From: Phytophthora quininea
Taxonomy: Eukaryota > Oomycota > Peronosporomycetes > Peronosporales > Peronosporaceae
NCBI GenBank assembly: GCA_011947345.1
Contig: JAAVTG010000275.1
Span: 62,001 to 126,000, forward strand
Reading direction: 5' to 3'
DNA: 64,000 nucleotides
Part shown: piece by piece, positions 22,287 to 33,533 of the stretch
How the letters are laid out: every line of letters begins with the position of its first letter
Position numbering within the stretch: position 1 is the first letter of the stretch
Notes under the pieces: model-generated
What the model was told of the DNA's origin: nothing
The model's database searches: none
What the model saw: only the letters and a program-made list of their open reading frames with translations
Program-made: the position numbers and the translations under genes

Positions 22287-23863
22287 TCACGTCGCAGCCG
22301 ACACTTTTCGCGTCGTTGCCATTGACAAATTGGACCCGCAGCAGTAGGCCATCGAGCTGTCTGCGCCGAGGCGTTCGCATCTACCACGCCTTCGTATCAT
22401 GGATGTCGCTCCTCGAGCGGCCGCTAACACCGAGGAACAGACACTTTGTGCCCGTGGCGTCTCCAATAAGTTGCATTCACCAACGTAAGTCTTGCGGTGG
22501 CCTCGGATCTCCGACTCGTCGTGGACTCCGCCAAGTGCAACCCGCTCTAAATTGCGGTTGGTGGCCGCAGCAATGGATCTCCCTAACGACGTTTTACCGA
22601 CACCAGGAGGTCCTACAAGACACGGAATAGGCCCACGCATGTCTCGTTTAAGACTGCGGACGGCAATGTACTCTGGGATGCGCTTATTGACCTTGTCTAG
22701 GCCGTAGTTGTCCGCGTCGAGCTGTTTGCGCACGCGTTCCACCAAAAGCGAGTCGGCCGTGGACTTGTTCCATGGCAGCTCTGAGAAGAACTCGAGGTAG
22801 TTGTGGAGAATGCCGTACTCTGGTTGCATAGCCGTTATGCCGTTCAGACGCCGCAGCTCGCGCTGCGCGACCTTGGCAGCTTTGGGTTCCAGTTTCAGCG
22901 CATTCAGTCGCTCTTCCAGCAGACTGATCTCGCTGGCATTTCTCCTCCAGCGCCATCTTCAACCTCGCCCAGCTCCTTCTTAATGGCTTCTAGTTGCTGT
23001 CGCGGCAAGAACTCCTTCCTCGTGCCTTCCAGCTTGTCTTGCACCTCGCTTTGGATCTTGCGTTGCGGTTTGGACTTCTCCGTCTCCTGTTCTAGCAGCG
23101 CCATTGCGCGCTCACAACGGAGGGCCACAGGCACCGCCTCCACCACTTGCTGCTTCCCGGCCACAGCTACGTTCAAATAGGACACGACCACGCCCGCCAG
23201 CTCTCCAGCCGACGAGTTGCCAATGGCATCCACCTGTTTGTTGCTGCGTCGTAGCAATGGTGCACTCTTGGACGTCTCGTAGAACTGAACAACTTTCATC
23301 TTAAACTCCGGCTTGCACTCAAGCGGGATATTCTCGTCCGGGACAATGCTAATGCCGCGTTCACAGGTCTCATCAATATGGCGAAGTAGAGCGCCATGAT
23401 CCGGAAGTGGCAGGAGCACATCGGGGAATAAATCCGAAGTAATTCCTCGGAACAGTGGCAGATCGTCAGACGTAAATTTAGGGAGATTCAGATCTTGAAC
23501 AGACCGCAACACAATTTTATCTTCCGTCCAAAAGGATCATTGCTGAGTTGCTGACGCAGCGCACCAGTGGCGACAAGGATGGAATTGACCGCACGCATAC
23601 TGTAATCGTAGTGCTTCTGCGACGAAAGTTGTTCAGAAGATAACTGCCGCACTTGAGTGAGTTTCCTGGCGTTGCTTCGAGCCTGCGCAAAACCAAATGA
23701 GTAGAGTCCAATTTCGGAAATCAAGGCGTGTCGACACCATCATGGCACACGGTCTAAACAACGCCTTTAACTTATCAGGTAGCTCGGCTCGTCCGCCGTA
23801 CCCGGGTTCATCGTGGTGAACACGTTGGCGCTGGCATTCAGCTTGATAAATGTCCCTTCGAAC
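22287..23863 (-). pseudogene. Dynein heavy chain-Lon protease chimera, right-arm copy
   Basis: Reverse-strand partner of the left copy. The dynein AAA1 FEGTF...NPGYGG segment starts at 23863 and passes uninterrupted (no 1.78-kb insert) into the AAA1-AAA2 linker, then Lon. Relative to the left copy it lacks 2 nt just after AMMV (about 23738), which breaks the dynein frame. It also has one base fewer in an A-run near 22941, breaking the Lon frame. The Lon P-loop GPPGVGKTSLG is in the 22287-22829 frame. The fusion point is the same in both arms, so it predates the inverted duplication. Confidence 0.85.
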
Positions 23864-24409
23864 AAGAACTTGTCAACTCCAGCCTTGTCGAGACCCCAAG
23901 TACCTTGCCCGCCAAGCTAGCAGCAAACATAGCCGAATGGATGCTCTGCGGTGGCTGATCCCTGGCGTTCGTGATCTTCCACTGTAAGATCCCAAGAACG
24001 GATGCAACATCAACCCTCAAGGCCGAGAGCCATAGGCGCTGTGCTAGACCTCGCCACTTGCAAGATCCACACGCTCGCGGGTTCTCTGTCGATGAAGCAT
24101 AAGAGAGCGAGAACTGCTACCAGCCACTTCGTGTTCCAAGTCTGAATAAGTGTATCTCCATGTTGCATGTCGATCAGCAGCAGCGCTCCCTCGTCGTCAA
24201 CGTCAATCCAGACTTAGCATTGAACTGAAGTCGATCAATCACATTCCTAACGAGCTGCTCCAGACATAGGCACCGATCCACCATGACACCACATGCAACA
24301 TACCACAAAGCAACGTCCACGATGTCCTCACAACGACGTCCAGAATCCAAAGGCCTTATCCAATCAAAAACAACTATTCGTGGCGGTCTTCCACTTGTTT
24401 CTTACTTGA

Positions 24410-24959
24410 TACTATCCAGGCTATGCTAGTGAACTCCACCTGTTCCAACCACAAGACTGTACGGGAAGATGTCGCCAAGATCCAAGTTGCAGTCGTCTTC
24501 ACTCGACACGAGCACATTGTGTAGATTGTCATCACTAAGATCGCCACTGAAGTCCAGCAGCTGAAGACATCATGTCCTCAGCGCTGCACCAGAACTTGCG
24601 ATAAACGAAACGCCATCGATCCAAGTCGCAGGAAGCCGTAGAACACCCCTGGCTGCTAGTCGAGCAAAAGCTGCTGGTTCTTACCGAAGACCATCTTGGG
24701 CGGCCTCATGTTGGCGCCTCTCCGATCCCGCGGCAGTCCATGGTTCTCCCGGTAAGCAGACATTACCTGTTTCCAATGCGACCCAATTGTTAACGCCGTC
24801 GATAGGCGTGATGAACGTCTTGTTGGCGCCGATGACCCAACCGTGCAGGAAGACGCCCTCGATCTCGACGGAGTGCACCAGCGCGTCCACGTGCGTGAGT
24901 ACACGGGCGTATCGGGGCATTTGGCTGAGGCGAAGGGACTTGTACATCGCCTGCATCAA
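24410..24959 (-). pseudogene. Unknown captured gene fragment, right-arm copy
   Basis: Partner of 9969-10600 on the opposite strand. The 92-codon frame 24681-24959 matches the left copy with a handful of substitutions. The second stretch is interrupted here by a TAG where the left copy has TAC, so at least one arm is decaying. Confidence 0.45.
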
Positions 24960-25325
24960 CTCTGCGGCGCCGTCCTCTAACGAGTAGAAACCAGCGGAAA
25001 TCTGAATTTGCTTGCTGCGTCCTGGAGCAAAGAGAGTGCTCTACTAGGTGCGAGGCAAAGTGTTCTCCACGGTGCTGCTCCTAGTGTCATTTTTAAATTT
25101 GCGCGTTTGGCCATCCAATCACATTACAGTCAGAAAAAGGTACCTAACGTACCATTATTGCAATAACGGATCGAAAACCTATCATCGATGATGCGATGTT
25201 CGCTAAAAACCTGTGATAAATCGTCGGCAGAAAAAGCTACTTTAAGTACCTTTTTCCAGTGTTTGACTTGAAGTTTGTATGGAGACCCTTCAAACAGCAA
25301 TGTATGGAGGTAACGATAAGGTTAA

Positions 25326-26640
25326 GCATTGCTAAATTGACTACGAGATATGTTCCTCGAGCTTGACCTTCTCGGATACTCTTGAGTAACGAACGCTGGA
25401 ATTGTCTGGCAGAGTTGTGGTTTTTCGGCGGTCGTCGGCATGAAGGCTGTTCCAAATTCCAGGACGGCTGGATCCCGTTTTGTGCAATATTGACGAGCAA
25501 GTCGACGTGTGGGTATCCTCTCAGAAGGTCCTGTAATCTCGCTGGATCAAGGCCTTTGTTAGGTCGGGAATCGTTGCTACTTTCACCTCTCTTTAACCGA
25601 ACGATGTCAGCGAGTGACAAACCCAGCCGAGTGGCGTAGTTGGTGATAGCTTCTTGCTCCAATTTCCCTGCGCTGAGACTGGAGGCTTCGGAGATAATAT
25701 CGGGAAGGTTGAGCAGTCTGTGCCACTTGGTTTTGGCTGGTATTGTATCTCGTCGAACTCGTTCCGATTAACATACCCAGACGCGTGCCACGAGTTCGAG
25801 AGAGATGCCGACCGGGGCGATGCCGCGTGGAACGTGTAGACTAGGGACGTGACTGTTGTACTCTCGTGGGCTGCCGATGAGATTGGTTTTTCGGTCTGGC
25901 CGTGAACTCGGCCCATGCAGTCGGAGCCGTGGACTACTTGGGCCCCTTCAGAGATGCGAAAAACGTTCGCTGAGGCCTCCCATGCGCTGGATAATGTCCT
26001 TTTACACGTGCATCCAACGTTTCATCCAACGTTTCCGGTGCAACGTGCACTCGCGAGCCGAAAACACATCGACGTGATGATCCAGAAGGACACCCCATCG
26101 CTGACGAATAGCGAAGACACACCGGGAGGTCGGAATTAAATCAAAAATGGCCGGTGGAATTCGAGCTTGGCGCTGTCCGCTGCGATTGCGCGATGCTGCA
26201 GGTCCTGATAGTCGCTGCTGCGGCTGTTGCTGCGATTGATTCCTCTGGTGTTGGTAGCCTTGGGTTGAACGGCGCGACAGGGCGCTCGCCGTCATTGAGC
26301 GAAAGACGGGCGATAGTCTGCAAACTTGACGCGTGAATTTTACCCGCGCTTGCATGGACTAGTGAACGAATTGCTCGAGAACAGAGTTGACCCAGTATAC
26401 CAAGTGGGGCAGGTCGGTAACGATCCATGAGTACCATCCGTCGAGTTGCTGAAGAAAATCGAGGAGTGCTTCGAGAACATTTCGGACTGGCTGTGCGAAG
26501 AATACCTGGCCATAACGGCATAGCATTCGTGCCGCATCGACTAGATCACCCATTGATGTCGCAGCCGGAGGCCTTGGAGCCGCCACACCTGCGGAGAAGT
26601 TTTGCATGTTTACACCGCCCGCGTTGAGCCACGACATGCG
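25326..26640 (-). mobile_element. Decayed retroelement-like reading frames (part 1)
   Basis: Minus-strand frames at 26359-26637 (FLQQLDGWYSWIVTDLPHLV), 26141-26521, 25593-25916 and 25331-25662 lie in collinear order. They look like fragments of one polyprotein broken by frameshifts. The last has a LLRGYPHVDLLVNIAQNGI stretch followed by PPKNHNS and GTYLVV, a pattern I associate with the region before reverse transcriptase in oomycete retroelements. It is cut at 25325 by the giant inverted element. No intact RT catalytic motif is present. Confidence 0.5.
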
Positions 26641-26703
26641 TTGATGAACTCCAAATGGGACGAAATGGAGGATTGAAAGGCCCAGCAGGCCGAACTGAAA
26701 GTC

Positions 26704-28293
26704 CTAAAGCCAAATAACAATCCCCGGGTGAGGCTGGAACCGCACAGCGACAGCATAAATCACAGTTTCAACGAAAATGGAGGAGGCCTTACCTCTGTGC
26801 TCTGGAGCAGTGATACTGTTGTGAACTGAGGCTTGTACCGCAGTCGGAGCTAAGGCGCACTCGGATGCTCGCCAAGCTAGGTCAACACTAGGGGTGGTTA
26901 CACTAGACTGTGTAGTGTTGGTGGTAGAAATAACCTGGAGAAACCTGGTCAAGAGATCTGGCTGATGCAAAAGTGCTTCCATGATGCGAGCATCCAGCGA
27001 TGGCATGCCCAGAGTCGAGCTTGGGGTAGCCTGACCCACGGGTAGCAGAGTTGTTTAAATCGGGTTCACCACGCAAGCCGAATTCCGTTGGTGTCGGGCA
27101 CGCCTGTATTGTGAAAGGTCTAGCAGGCAATTCATCAGCACTGGTTTAGCCAAGGCGGGGGCCTCCTCTGGGGCAAACAAAGACACGATACTGCTGGCTT
27201 GTTCGTGAGAGGTAGTGCTGCGCGGGGTTGACGGTTCTTGGCAGTGCAGTGCTGGGTTGAGTTCGGTGCTATTGCTGATCTGCGGGTAGCGGCAAAACGA
27301 CGCGCCAACGGCCAGTCTTAGCGCTCTAGGAGCGGGTCGGTTCCCGTCGACAACGAAGGCGTAGTCGACTGTCGCGTTTACCCGGGGCTTGATTCCAAAG
27401 AGGAAAGTTTATTAATGAAAGAAATGCAAACAGGCAAACTGAGCCGAGCTAACCTCTCTTGTGTCTTCATCCAGGCTCAGCAGTCATGCAGTCGTGGGCG
27501 TGTGCCAACGCCCATTAGGAGCCCGTGCAGTGTGCCCCTGATCCAATCCAGCGCTACGGCGTAAACCTCTCCTTCGCTGGTAGGGATGGAGGCGCGTGCC
27601 TCGCCATCCCCAGTGCCTGCATTGGCGGAGGGCTTGGACTCACCGTGTGCTGACGCGACCAAAGCTTGAAACAGTGCCGTACGCTTGTCGACATCGACAG
27701 CGTGTTGAACCCGGAATATACACGGCTCCCCTGTCCGTGGGTCGATCCATCGGCGGGTCGAATTTCCGTCGGGCATATCCGAAGTCTCCACAAGGCCATC
27801 TAGAATGGCTTGAATGGCGTTTGACACTGGAGCTCCGGCGCTTCCATCCAAAATACGAGCGAGGATCGTAGTTTTCATGTCGTGTAGGCTGTCGCGCGTC
27901 ATGGAGGCGTGGAGAGGGACACAAAACAACAGCAACGCCACGACTGGGGCTACTGGCGTGAGGCGAGACGGCTTCACCAGTGCGATACGGTCTTCGAGTT
28001 GGAGACGAGCGAGTCGACCTTCAGTTCCAACGGCTTGGCCGTGTCAGAACCGGGCGGCGGATTCCGTCCAGCTGGCGCGGACGTGTGCGTGTTGCCCCTG
28101 CTTTTGAGACCGTCAGGTTCCGAGCAGTATCAATACTGATGTCACACGTGACTGGGTCATCCGGGTCAAGCGAGCGAATAGTGGCGTTGGAGGATGATAG
28201 AGTCGTGACCTTCGCGTATAACGGGTATTCGGTGAACTTCTCAGGCAGCACGAATACGTAACCGTCGACTCGAAGCGTAGCGCGGCGAACCAT
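26704..28293 (-). mobile_element. Decayed retroelement-like reading frames (part 2, probable first ORF)
   Basis: Collinear frames at 28021-28293 (90 codons), 27477-27977 (166 codons, hydrophobic start then a soluble region with RIWIDPRTGEP-like residues) and 26704-27039 continue upstream of part 1. They are probably the 5' ORF of the same element, but I cannot name the family. An independent host gene at 27477-27977 is possible: it has a signal-like hydrophobic stretch, although its first codon is GTG. Confidence 0.35.
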
Positions 28294-28554
28294 GACTGAA
28301 GGGGTAGAAAGCAGGAAGAACTAGCCGTAACTAGTTCTAGACTTGGTGAGGTGGAGGTAAATTGCAGAATGAACTTGTTTGCCTGCAGTTCCGCGGACTT
28401 GGTCCTCTTTGCCTTCTAGCCAACCATCTGAATGACTGGAGCTGGAGACGACTTCGACGAAGGCAGAGCAGTATGCGATGAGTCCGAATCCTCACCAACC
28501 CCGTAAAAGTTACTTTCATCGAGCAAGCTCAACAAAAGTATACATTTTATTAAT

Positions 28555-28920
28555 GTTTTACTAAACGGTTTGTTGAAGATTTCCATGCAGGACAACAAGT
28601 GGGGCGAGATCGCAGAGCGCGAGTGCTGGTCCTGTCGACTGTAAAGTTTTAGCTTCTTGTTGACCAATATTTTCTGTTGTAGCTAAAACCCCTGTTTGTC
28701 TGTTTGTCGAAATATTCTTCCGGTTAGTCGTCCGACTCTCGGTTTCAAACCAACAGCTCTTTAGCTTTCTTCATCGCACCTTCATTTGCTCAGCAAGTGT
28801 TGTACAAAGCCTGCAGCTTCTGGCAGGCGCTCGAGGATTACTACCGGTTTAGTGGTTCCCATCGATGCAAACCATAGGAGTTTCTAGCGCTCAGGTCCAG
28901 CCCAGACCCCGTCATTAGGC
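28555..28920 (+). pseudogene. Truncated 3' stub of the tandem-array unit
   Basis: From 28555 the sequence matches the last exon of the small Cys/His gene (ISMQDNKWGE..., ending CWSCRL and TAA) and its 3' flank as found in the three complete units. Nothing upstream of that exon is present, so this is the broken left end of the array. Confidence 0.85.
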
Positions 28921-28930
28921 TACCAATTTT

Positions 28931-29016
28931 GCGTTACTTCAGCTTATTTCGCCATAAACCACCGCCGGAGGTGGCTTTCAGCGAAAATAATACAGCGAAA
29001 TAAGCTGAAGTAACGC
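28931..29016. repeat. Fold-back repeat with 22-bp perfect arms
   Basis: GCGTTACTTCAGCTTATTTC (28931-28952) recurs in perfect reverse complement at 28995-29016. A related half-site lies near 29223. The equivalent in front of unit 3 is 41059-41080 / 41109-41130, where the central CCACCTCCGGAGGTGG is itself a perfect palindrome. Confidence 0.8.
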
Positions 29017-29305
29017 GAAGTTGAGCATGATCGAACAGGTGATTGAATATACAGGTGTCAAAATAGCATAGACTCGCCCAGGGCGTGTGTGTATTTCTGG
29101 TTTCACAAAAATGAAACCCACCAAGAACCAACAAAGGCCAGTGCAGCGGCGCGATGATTCGATGTCCGAATCGGGGAGTCGAACATCCAAAAAAACGTGC
29201 TCAGTTCGAGGCGAGGTGTCTGCTCAACTTTGCGTTACATCAGCTGTAAGCCACCTCCGGAGTCAAACGCATTATTGACGCATCGCGAGCTTACTGGAGA
29301 ATCCA

Positions 29306-31063
29306 ATGCAGGAAGACGTTCGGTATGTCGTGCACCGAGCACACAAATTCATGTCGACTTTCCAGGTAGAACTTCGCGGTCACTACTCAGCCGAACGGAT
29401 GCGCCATCTACTCAGCTACAGTTGCACAACTTCTCGTGGACGGGCGATTCTCGTCAGTATTGTGTCGCCATTCCCATGTTTGCTTATCCTCATATTGATG
29501 GACGCAGTCCCATTGGCATCACCTACAGCTGGTTCAGCTGCGAATTTCTTGTTTTGGGGTCGAGATTTCTTAACGATCGCGCTCATGACGCGTGCGGCCC
29601 TGGAGCAATTTCGGATCAGCGTGCCTGGTCTGCACATTAACTCCTTCGAAGTGGTTGCAATGCCCATACTCTCGGGTGCCAGTACAATTGGATTTATGGC
29701 GGCTATGTCCAGTCTTATTGGGTTCCCCTTCCGTTCGCTATGGCCGTGGGGGTCCGGTGTGGTTTGTCTTTTGGTGATTTGCTTCGAGGTATTTTTGGTC
29801 GCGTACTGCGACGAGATCCAGCGCTGCTGAGGGAATTGTTACAAGCCATTGAGGTATTTATTTTACCACAAGTATTGCTGACATTTGTCTATCCTGCTTA
29901 TCTCTACGGCTTCAATCAAGTGGGAACACTAGAGCAAAAGTTTTATGTGCTGTTGCTTCCTGTCATCAAAATTATTGCCAAGAACTGGATCAGCTCCAGC
30001 CTAGAGAGAAAATATGACTTGATGCCGCAGATTATGATCTTCAACGTGGACGTTTTCAACGCGCTGTACGTGTCCAGCACGATGCAAAACTCTCAGTCCG
30101 TTATCACCACCTTGCAAATGGTTGCGCTGGATGTCGTCCTCGGCGGGGTGTCCGTGTCGGACATCACCGATCTCATGCGAGTCAATACTTTACGACGGAA
30201 AATACCGCCAGGGCATCCGTTGAAAGCTGCAGATTTTGTCGCCATTGCGTTGCACATCATTGAAAAGGACCCCGAAGCTCTCGAAAGTCTAGCTCAACGT
30301 CGCTACAGCTCCTTTGCGGCTCTAAAGCGCTTGGGTGGTATTACAGTAGCAGATATCCGCTCACATCGACATTCCTTTCCAGTTGGGAGGCGAATAATTC
30401 CCGTCGAGTCGACCAACGTGTCGCTTCCTACACCACCTGCGTCTGCCAAGTCTTCTTCACAGTTGCTTCAAGCAACCAAGGCCATCGACAATATTTTTCG
30501 CCGAAAGAGCGGAAGCAATTTGTCCAGGAGAGCGCGCGAGTGCTCTTTACGACAGAGTTCATCATCCTTGGCGTGTACACCAAAGTCATCGTCCCCTTTA
30601 TCTACAGTAAGTAGCACCTTTCTTGAGCTTATCGATTCAGCTGCTGACAATTTCGTGTGTATTGTGCAGCCATGTACACGCTGGGAATGTTTTACTTGCC
30701 GAATCGCGACTACTACCCTGAAATCCAGTCGTTCGTCGACTCGGGTCCAGGAGACAAACTCGGCAGTGTGATCATGTATGGATTTCTCGAGCTGCTTTTG
30801 ATGTTCATCTTCGGGTGCTTGATCCAGCGGATGCTCGGCATTTCGATGCTGCACCTGCTTTCCTTCGTGTTGGATAAGAGTTGGAGAATGGTGCAGTCGA
30901 ACCTGTTCCTCTGTGTAGGCTACACGACCCAGAATTCATTGGAGCACAACGGTGAGTTGTAGCAAGCTCAGAGGAGTGTGCTTTGTTTGTGGTAGCTGAC
31001 ACCTACCAACGTTTGCTTTCAGGTGCCGATTTCAGCTTCAAGTTTTCCTGGCTGAAAGGCTAA
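29306..31063 (+). CDS. Polytopic membrane protein, array copy 1 (frame breaks)
   Basis: Belongs to an oomycete-specific polytopic membrane protein family that I recognise by pattern: an ...SRGRAILVSIV-type first helix, PLASPTAG loop, FLFWGRDFLT, then helices with IGFPLPF-like sequence. Three exons: 29306-30606, 30670-30951 and 31023-31063, with introns GTAAGT...TGCAG and GTGAGT...TTTCAG. The C-terminus is FSWLKG. About nine hydrophobic segments lie on either side of a Ser-rich soluble middle. The function of the family is unknown. Breaks: the 29.72-29.83 kb region is out of frame relative to copy 3 (one C fewer at CCCC), a further shift occurs at CTTTTGG, and a T-run at 30494-30498 is one base short of the frame that leads into exon 2. 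A 3-nt deletion near 30180 is private to this copy. Confidence 0.6.
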
Positions 31064-31569
31064 GTCTTCAACGTATGTGGCATTATTTTCAGCGGAGGGG
31101 AAGTGCTGTACGGAATCTCTTTGAGGACGCGCAAGCTCGTGAACTTCTTGTGCCTGTCGCGGGAAGAAACTACTGGATAAGGTATACGTCGATACGGGTA
31201 TTCGAGCAAGCAAGGGCTTTGATGGCCACTGCAACATGCCAGCGATGCCAAACTCTAGAGCCACGTTGAAATGAGGCACTTCTTCAGGAAAGACGACCAA
31301 CGTTCGTCGACTTTCGACGTGCTGCTGCCAGTTTATCAAGCAGCGGACCATTGTGATAGCCTCACTCTAGTTTATGTTGGTAAAGAAATGCAGCACAACA
31401 CTCTGAGGATTGTATTGTTATGCTGCCCATAATGATTGTGCCACTCGTGAAGTGGAAAACTTGACCAACTAGCGGAACTCGGTGGGCTTCAGGCAGAACT
31501 CAGTGGGCTTCATGCGGAACTCGCTGGGCTTCGGGCTCCCGCTCCCCACTTGGAGAGACCCCCGCAGCC

Positions 31570-32052
31570 ATGCAGACGCCTGCGACCGCTGCGGCGCTGC
31601 CCATCGACGCGCACTTCGACCGCATCCGAGCCAACCTCATCCGCTGCGAGCAGTGCAACGAAAACGTTTTCTTTGACTTTCTACGGCATCCGAGGTGACG
31701 ACTGCTTTGCCAAACGTTTGTAGCAAACAAAACCTTTATTTTATTGATTTCTCACAGGTATTTCGCGACGCACTTCAAGACGTGTCATTTGAAGAACCTA
31801 CTGTACCGCTTCAACGGCTGCTCGGAGGAGGAGAACCAACGAGTGCGGTTCGGCCCGCGACGGAAGAAAGATGCCATGGCCTGGTTCGGGCAGCTCAAAT
31901 CGACTGAAAAACGCATGATGAGTTTGCCGAGATGATACGTATTGCTCTTTTTTATGTTTTATGTTTTACTTAACGTTTTGTTGAAGATTTCCATGCAGGA
32001 CAACAAGTGGGGCGAGATCGCAGAGCGCGAGTGCTGGTCCTGTCGACTGTAA
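31570..32052 (+). CDS. Small Cys/His-rich (putative zinc-binding) protein, array copy 1, splice donor lost
   Basis: Exons 31570-31694, 31758-31917 and 31987-32052 give 116 residues when spliced as in copies 2 and 3. The protein has CEQC, then HPR..FATHFKTCH about 20 residues on, a basic RFGPRRKK stretch, and a terminal CWSC. The Cys and His spacing suggests one or two zinc sites. No known family recognised; likely intracellular. In this copy the second intron begins ATGAGT instead of GTGAGT (31918), so normal splicing should fail and the frame stops five codons later. It follows the membrane gene by ~500 bp on the same strand. Confidence 0.6.
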
Positions 32053-32502
32053 AGTTTTAGCTTCTTGTTGACCAATATTTTCTGTTGTAGCTAAAACCCC
32101 TGCTTGTCGAAATATTCTTCCGGTCACTCGTCAGACTCTCGGTTTCAAGCCAACAGCTCTTTAGCTTTCTTCATCGCACCTTCATTTGCTCAGCAAGTGT
32201 TGTACAAAGCCTGCAGCTTCTGGTAGGCGCTCGGGGAATACTACCGGTTTAGTGGTTCCCATCGATGCAAACCATAGGAGTTTCTAGCGCCCAGGCCCAG
32301 CCCAGACCCCATCATGAGGCTACTGGTAGTCACCGACGATAAAATGAAATATAGTAGACTCACGAAGGCCGCGCCAGTCTGTTGACGGCCGCTGGATGGC
32401 CTGCGAAAGCCGTAAACCCCATGGACTTTTCGTCAACCTTTTTCGTCGACCAGCACGCATTTCACATCACTTTAGAAATCAGCCGAGACGACAAACAACG
32501 AC

Positions 32503-33533
32503 ATGCTGTCGATGTTGCCACGTGAGACCCCCAAGCAAGACGCCAAACTGTTGCTGTCGATGACAGCGCAGCACCCACAAGGAGTGACGACTCCGCAAGG
32601 CAGCAGTGTGCCAGCCGACAAGCTGCAGCACTCGCCACCACCAAAAGACGCGTTCCTGACGATCAAGAAGTACCAACGAACAGCGTCTCACTACCCCTCG
32701 CCACTCGGCGCCGGAGAGCAGAAATGCCAAGCTGCGGCTCGTACGCTTCGGATCTCCTCAACGCTTAACCCCGAGCAGGCGAGAGCACTCAAGATGGCTA
32801 TCGAAGCATGTGGAATCGCTCTACCCGAGAAACTGAAGGAAGAGCGACGACCGAAGCTGCCCAAAGGCCCCACCGCTGCCCCGATTCCACCACCGCACAC
32901 CAACTACCGGAGGCGCCAATGGGACGAAGACAACTTGATGCAGGTGAATGCGCTACGACAGCAGACCCACAAGCTTCAGAGCTATAAGGCCAGGCTCGGT
33001 CGACGGCAGGACCCCATCCGAGCCATCGGGGACTTTACTACACACTTGGTCTCGACCTCGACAAATTGGTGCTGCCTGACGCCTCACGCTACCAGCAAAT
33101 GTACGGATGCACCCCGGGGCTACAGCATCTTCTCGACCTGCAAAGAGAAGAGTTCGACTCGGTCGAGTCGTTGAAATTCCACTGGGTCTGGTACCGTCGG
33201 CAGTTCCGCGTCTTCGAGTTCGCTCTCAAGTCCTACGAGCGCATCAAAGTGGACAGGCTGGTGACGATCAAAGTCCTCGGAGAACTACGACTGGATGTGT
33301 ACTCGGACACGAACCACCACGGGAAACGATCAGGATACGGTACCATTGCTTGTCCGGCGCAGCAGCACTTTGAGCTCGACGCTGGCAGCCAAGCCGTGAC
33401 GCGAATCACGTCGGAAGCGAATCTTGTACGAGGCGTCGCTGCTATCCCGACGCAAAGTAGTCCTGAAGGAGCTCTAACTGCTCTGCATTGCCTCTCAGAA
33501 GGCTTCTGTATCTCCAACAACAGCGAACTTTAA
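32503..33533 (+). CDS. Putative bZIP-like transcription-factor-family protein, one frame break
   Basis: The first frame (32503-33174) has a Pro/Gln/Lys-rich N-terminus and then a basic YRRRQWDEDNLMQVNALRQQ helix followed by spaced hydrophobics, like a degenerate basic region plus short zipper. The second frame (33066-33533) continues with LDLDKLVLPDASRYQQMYGC and a helical WYRRQFRVFEFALKSYERI segment, the layout of a large oomycete bZIP-like family. The frames join at a TTT run (33034-33036) as if one T were absent, giving about 340 residues. It sits alone in the block separating array units 1 and 2. The DNA-binding role is inferred only from the basic helix. Confidence 0.5.

Larger units (their letters stand above)
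9669..25325. mobile_element. Giant inverted-duplication element with SANT/DOT1-like core and captured gene fragments
   Basis: Sequence from 9669 to 17285 is repeated in reverse complement from 25325 back to 19235, at high identity by eye, around a ~1.95 kb unique core (17286-19234). The outer ends share TTAACC(C/T)TATCGTTACC in inverted orientation. The immediate flanks GCACT (9664-9668) and GCATT (25326-25330) could be an eroded 5-bp target-site duplication. Both arms carry the same unknown 5' ORF, dynein heavy chain fragment, Lon fragment and SANT-side segment in the same order. Lineage-specific insertions distinguish the arms (11266-13045 and 15428-16530 left; 19561-20965 right). It may be a transposon with extremely long inverted termini and captured host exons, or a segmental inverted duplication that happens to end in a repeat motif. 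Confidence 0.65.
19235..25325 (-). repeat. Right arm of the giant inverted duplication
   Basis: Reverse-complement partner of 9669-17285. It lacks the left arm's insertions at 11266-13045 and 15428-16530, but has its own at 19561-20965. A 240-bp block (21369-21610) lies in the opposite relative orientation. Confidence 0.85.
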
